From positions 682,001 to 746,000 of the forward strand of contig CAVYJN010000006.1 in the NCBI GenBank assembly GCA_963768885.1: a stretch of 64,000 nucleotides of DNA. Reading direction: 5' to 3'. The translations under genes were made by a program, and so were the position numbers. The DNA is from DASRIA01 sp963768885. GTDB lineage: Bacteria > Actinomycetota > Thermoleophilia > Solirubrobacterales > JBBDJG01. The notes beneath the pieces are model-generated. The model made no database searches. It worked only from the letters and a program-made list of their open reading frames with translations, and was not told the DNA's origin. How positions within the stretch are numbered: position 1 is the first letter of the stretch; every line of letters starts with the position of its first letter. This document shows, piece by piece, positions 60,237 through 64,000 of the stretch.

Positions 60237-61857
60237 TCAGACCGGGCGCAGCTCGCCCGCCAGGAAACCGTCGCGCAGGACGAACTTCTGCACCTTGCCC
60301 GAGGGCGTCATCGGGAACTCGTCCACGAAGACCCAGACGCGTGGTGCCTTGTATGCCGCGAGCTCCGCGCGGAGGTAGGCGTCGAGCTCGTCCTTCCGCG
60401 GCGCCGCGTCGGGCGCCGCCCGGACGAAGGCGCAAACCTGCTCTCCCCACTTCTCGTCGGGGATGCCGACCACCGCCACGTCGCCGACGGCCGGGTGGGT
60501 GAACAGCACCTGCTCGATCTCGCGCGGGAAGATGTTCTCGCCGCCGCGGATGATCATGTCCTTCAGCCGGCCCTCGATGCGGCAGTGACCGCGGTCGTCC
60601 ATCGACGCGAGGTCGCCGGTGTGCAGCCAGCCGTCTTCGTCGATCGCGGCGGCGGTCGCTTCGGGCATCTCGTAGTAGCCGTGCATCACGAGGTAGCCGC
60701 GGGTGCACAGCTCGCCCACGACGCCGCAGGGGACGGTCTTGCCGGTCGCGGGCTCGACGATCCGCACCTCGGTCTGGGGGAGCGGCCGGCCGATCGTGGT
60801 GGCACGGTCCTCGAAGCTGTCGTCGAGGCGGCCCTGGGTGATCACGGGCGAGCTCTCGGTCTGGCCGTAGATGATCGAGAAGCGCACGCCGAGCCGGTCC
60901 TCGATGCGCTTGACCAGGTCGGGCGCGACGACCGCGCCGCCCGAGAGCGCCGCGCGCACCGATGAGAGGTCGCGGGTCTCGAACCCGGGGTCCTCGGTCA
61001 GCGCGATCAGGACGGTCGGTACGCCGGCGAGCGCCGCCGCCCGCTCGGTCTCGATCAGGTCGAGCATGAGGCCGGACTCGAACGCGAGGACGGGGACGTG
61101 CGCGAGCTGGTGCGAGACGCAGCCCAGCGCGCCGAGGCCGCAGCCGGCGGTGTGGAACAGCGGGAACGGGTTCACGTAGGCCTCGCCCGGTGCGAACTCG
61201 AAGCGGCCCAGGGTCATGCGGGCGTTGTTCGTCAACCCACGGTGGTGCAGGAGCGCGCCCTTGGGAAAGCCGGTCGTGCCCGACGTGTACTGGATCTGGA
61301 CCGGGTCGTCCGGGCCGACGTCCGGGAGCTGTTCCGTGGGCGCGCCGGTTGCCAGGAATGCCTCGAACTCGGTGAAGGCGATCGCATCGCGAAGCGCGGG
61401 CAGCTCGCCGCGGACGGCCTCGAGCGACTCGGCCAGCGCGGTTCCCGCGGAACTCGGGCAGCAGGAAGATCCCCGCGGAGCCGGACTGCTCCAGCACGTA
61501 CTTCAGCTCACCGGGCTTGTACGCCGGGTTGACCGTGACCAGGGTCAAACCGGCCAAGGCCGCGCCGAACTCCACCACCTCCCACTCCGGGATGTTGGGC
61601 GCCCACACGGCGACGCGCTCACCGGGCGCGAAGCGCCCGAGCAGCGCGCGGGCGCAGCGCTCGGCATCCGCGAGCAGCTCGCCGTACGTCCAGCGCCGGC
61701 GCTGCGCCGGATCGGGATGCCCGCCGATCAGCGCAGGGTGATCGGGGACCGCCTCCGCCGCGTCGCGCAGGATGCCCCCGACGGTCGTGTCCAGCACGCG
61801 CTCGCTCTGGTCCGCGGGGTAGTACGACTCGCTCAGTGTGGGCGTCGTGACGGCCAT
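60237..61857 (-). CDS. Fatty-acyl-CoA synthetase-like AMP-forming ligase (frameshifted)
   Basis: About 539 residues. It has YTSGTTGFPKGALLHHRG (adenylate P-loop), IIYGQTESSP, GWLHTGDLASMDDRGH and the catalytic lysine in TPSGKVQKF. Near 61447 an extra base breaks the frame between LLPEFRGN and ALAESLEAVRG; the total is one over a multiple of three. It resembles the medium/long-chain FadD-like group (FCS family). Substrate is not predictable. The end lies 158 bp from the acyl-CoA dehydrogenase gene on the same strand. Confidence 0.85.
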
Positions 61858-61877
61858 GCTCCTCCTCGTCGGCAACC

Positions 61878-62831
61878 CTATCGGCGCAGCTCGTGATCGG
61901 CGAGGAGTGCGGCGCCTCGCACGCCCGCCTCGGCTCCCCAGCGGGCCACGCGGATCTCGGTCGCCTCGCCGACGCCCGGCACCACGAAGCGCCGGGCGCT
62001 CTCGCGCGCGGGGCCGAGCAGCAGCTCGCCCGCGGCCGCGACGCCGCCGCCGATCACGACGACCTCCGGGTCGAACGTGTTGATCGCGTTGGCGATGCCC
62101 ACGCCGAGCCGCCGGCCGAGCAGTGTCAGCAGGCCCTGGGCCTGTCCGTCGCCGGCCTGCGCCTGCGCCACCACGTCGCGGCCGCGCACGGCCGTCCCGC
62201 TTGCCCGCAGCCGCCCGAGCGCCGATTCGGGGTGAGCGCGCGCGGTCGCCTCCGCGAGCGCGTCGAGCGCAGTGCCGGAGGCGAGCGACTCCAGCGAGCC
62301 CTCCTGCGGGAATTCGCCTGCCGCCGGCGTCCCGCCCTCGAGGTGCGCGCCGATCAGGGTGTGTCCGATTTCGCCCGCGGCCCCGGTCGCCCCTCGATAC
62401 ACGCGCCCGTCGAGCACCAGCCCGCCGCCGATGCCCGTCCCGACCGTGAGCATCACGAGGTTGCGGACGGCGATGCGGGTGCCGTCGTGGGCCTCCGCGA
62501 GGGCCGCGCACGTCGTGTCGTTGTCGACGAACACCGGAAGGCCGAGGCGCTCCTCCAGGACCGTGCGGAGCGGGACGTCCGCGAGGTCCACGTTCACGCT
62601 CCACTTCACGCGGCCGGTCGCGAACTCGACCACCGAGGGGACCCCGATGCCCACGGCGCTCGTCTCGGGGTCGCGCACGGCCTCGATCGCGCCGGCAATC
62701 TGGTCGGTCAGCGCGCCGGCGCTCGCTCCCGCGGTCGGGAAGACCCGGGGAGCGTCCAACTCGCCTTCGTGCAGGGTCGCGACCGCGACCTTGGTCCCGC
62801 CGACGTCGACGCCGATCAGCTTCCGGCTCAT
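61878..62831 (-). CDS. ROK-family sugar kinase (glucokinase-like)
   Basis: A 317-residue ROK kinase. The phosphate loop is GVDVGGTKVAVA; the catalytic Asp lies in VFVDNDTTCAAL; and GTGIGGGLVLDG binds ATP. The usual ROK zinc motif CxCGxxGCxE is replaced by EFPQEGSLESLAS, which has no Cys; only the preceding EIGH is kept. Paired with nagA (ATGA overlap), it may phosphorylate N-acetylglucosamine or glucosamine rather than glucose. The enzyme class is firm; the sugar is inferred. Confidence 0.85.
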   Translation of the reverse strand: MSRKLIGVDVGGTKVAVATLHEGELDAPRVFPTAGASAGALTDQIAGAIEAVRDPETSAVGIGVPSVVEFATGRVKWSVNVDLADVPLRTVLEERLGLPVFVDNDTTCAALAEAHDGTRIAVRNLVMLTVGTGIGGGLVLDGRVYRGATGAAGEIGHTLIGAHLEGGTPAAGEFPQEGSLESLASGTALDALAEATARAHPESALGRLRASGTAVRGRDVVAQAQAGDGQAQGLLTLLGRRLGVGIANAINTFDPEVVVIGGGVAAAGELLLGPARESARRFVVPGVGEATEIRVARWGAEAGVRGAALLADHELRR

Positions 62832-63937
62832 CCGCTCGACCAACGCCCGAGTCGCATCACGCGCTGGACCTCGCCGGCGTCGTCGAGCAGCGCGATGTTC
62901 GCGGCGCACCCGGGACGCAGTCCGGCCGCGAGCCCGAGCGCCGCCGCGGGCGCCTCGCCGGCGGCGGCGATCGCCTCTGCGAGCGAGGCTTCCGTCATCG
63001 AGGCCCAGTTGCGCACCGCCGCGTCGAGCGTCAGCGCCGATCCGGCGAGGCGGCCCGCCGCGGTTCGCACCGCGCCGGAGCGATCGCTCTCGATCTCGAC
63101 GCCCGCCATGCGGTACGTGCCCGGAGGCGCCGCGGCGGCGGCAGCGGCGTCGCTGGTCAGGACTACCCTGGGGCCCGCCGCTCGGCGCGCGACCTCGAGC
63201 ACGATCGGATCGACGTGCAGCCCGTCCGCGATGATCCCGACCATCGCGCGAGCATCGGTGAGCGCGACTCCCGCGAGGCCGGGTGCGCGGTGATGAAGCG
63301 GCGCCATCGCGTTGAACACGTGGGTCACGAGCCGCGCGCCGGCGTCGAGTGCCCGCCGCGCGACGTCCGCCGACGCGCCCGAGTGGCCGAGCGCGACCGC
63401 GACGCCGCGCGCGCGCAGGGCGGCGATCAGGTCGAGCGCCCCGGGCAGCTCCGGCGCAAGCGTGACGAGCCGGATCGCCTCCGAGGAGAAATATGCGGGC
63501 ACTCCGTCGGCGGGCGCGCGCAGGCGACCCGCCGGGTGCATCCCGGCGTACTCGCTGTTCAGGAAGGGGCCTTCCAGATGGACCCCGAGGACGGGTGAGG
63601 CCGGGTCGGCTGCCCGCTCCGCCAGCTCCGCGACCGACCGTTCGGCCGTCGCGTCGTCCATCGGGACGATCGCCGGCAGATAGCTCGTCACCCCGTGCTC
63701 GAGCTGGATCGCGTCGATCGCGTCGAGCGCCGCCGCGCCGTCCGTCACCTCGCGGCCGCCCGCCCCGTTCACCTGGAGGTCGCAGAGGCCGGGCGCGACG
63801 ATGCCGTCGTGGCGTTCGTCCGGTGGTCTTGGCGGCGCACCCGTGCCGGCGGCGACGATCCGCTCGCCCTCGACCTCGACCCAGCCGTCCTCGAGCGCGC
63901 CGCCGCGCGCGAGCCGCCCGGCGAGCAACAGGTTCAA
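62828..63937 (-). CDS. nagA: N-acetylglucosamine-6-phosphate deacetylase
   Basis: A 369-residue amidohydrolase that deacetylates GlcNAc-6-phosphate. Motifs: GVHLEGPFLN (metal Glu), VALGHSGASADV (metal His), THVFNAM (substrate His and metal ligand), IADGLHVDP and the catalytic Asp in LTSDAAA. TTG start at 63937. Coupled to the ROK kinase downstream, giving a kinase-deacetylase pair for amino-sugar recycling, possibly from peptidoglycan. The 63 bp to the window edge hold no clear promoter. Confidence 0.92.
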   Translation of the reverse strand: MNLLLAGRLARGGALEDGWVEVEGERIVAAGTGAPPRPPDERHDGIVAPGLCDLQVNGAGGREVTDGAAALDAIDAIQLEHGVTSYLPAIVPMDDATAERSVAELAERAADPASPVLGVHLEGPFLNSEYAGMHPAGRLRAPADGVPAYFSSEAIRLVTLAPELPGALDLIAALRARGVAVALGHSGASADVARRALDAGARLVTHVFNAMAPLHHRAPGLAGVALTDARAMVGIIADGLHVDPIVLEVARRAAGPRVVLTSDAAAAAAAPPGTYRMAGVEIESDRSGAVRTAAGRLAGSALTLDAAVRNWASMTEASLAEAIAAAGEAPAAALGLAAGLRPGCAANIALLDDAGEVQRVMRLGRWSSG

Positions 63938-64000
63938 GGGGCCTCTCCGGCCTGAGCCGGCCCGTCCGGGGTTGGGAGCGCGACTTCCGGCGGGAGACGC

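Noticed and set aside
1..64000. CRISPR arrays, insertion sequences and prophage genes
   Set aside because: No regularly spaced repeats, transposase motifs or phage structural genes were seen in any frame.

Overview
The window is about 70% GC with dense, short-spaced genes on both strands. Gene content points to a high-GC actinobacterium, most likely of the Thermoleophilia (Solirubrobacterales/Gaiellales side). The reasons are a full coenzyme F420 set, a GTP-type PEP carboxykinase, a crotonyl-CoA carboxylase/reductase with partner enzymes, many TTG/GTG starts, TANNNT boxes placed 6-10 nt before starts (leaderless style), and secreted repeat proteins of a lineage-restricted type. The assignment is inferred from gene content; no rRNA or other phylogenetic marker lies in the window.

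Layout. 0-3 kb: a CBS-methyltransferase fusion cut by the left edge, a GT92-like glycosyltransferase and a secreted protein. 3-12 kb: an operon for malyl-CoA lyase, the two subunits of a malate/succinate-CoA ligase and a FixX-like ferredoxin, facing an acyl-CoA dehydrogenase, a MaoC hydratase and PEP carboxykinase. 12-24 kb: moaA, an F420-type LLM oxidoreductase, a secreted hydrolase, a B12-dependent mutase large subunit, ClpS, crotonyl-CoA carboxylase/reductase, and a MarR/MFS pair. 24-30 kb: a secreted propeller protein, a lipoprotein, an acyltransferase, YgfZ and an aquaporin. 30-36.3 kb: F420 biosynthesis (fbiC, cofE, cofC, cofD) plus F420:NADPH oxidoreductase. 36-48 kb: a second secreted propeller protein, a P450, an SDR, HMG-CoA lyase, a beta-helix protein, a membrane protein, enoyl-CoA hydratase, 3-hydroxyacyl-CoA dehydrogenase and propionyl-CoA carboxylase beta, then a candidate small RNA locus. 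48-56 kb: an acyl-CoA synthetase, a degenerate M28 peptidase, an L,D-transpeptidase, a BtuF-like protein and three tRNAs (Leu-CAA, Leu-UAG, Trp). 56-60 kb: a patchy block with gene stubs, probably acquired. 60-64 kb: an acyl-CoA ligase, a ROK kinase and NagA.

How it fits together. Ccr, the mutase, the acyl-CoA dehydrogenase, MaoC, malyl-CoA lyase and propionyl-CoA carboxylase cover most of an ethylmalonyl-CoA pathway. That pathway assimilates acetyl-CoA without isocitrate lyase, with PEP carboxykinase leading on to gluconeogenesis. 3-Hydroxyacyl-CoA dehydrogenase and enoyl-CoA hydratase could supply crotonyl-CoA. The thiolase, the epimerase and the B12-binding subunit are not here. The F420 genes could supply the LLM oxidoreductase at 13.7 kb.

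Quality warning. At least 16 single-base indels, nearly all +1, interrupt otherwise well conserved genes. Several reading frames below are therefore given as one CDS spanning a frameshift. The even spread over core metabolic genes suggests sequencing or assembly error rather than decay. The structural features most worth a second look are a family of four CCTTAGCCGG-type hairpins at three loci, a shared C-terminal domain on two secreted propeller proteins, and the candidate small RNA near 48 kb.
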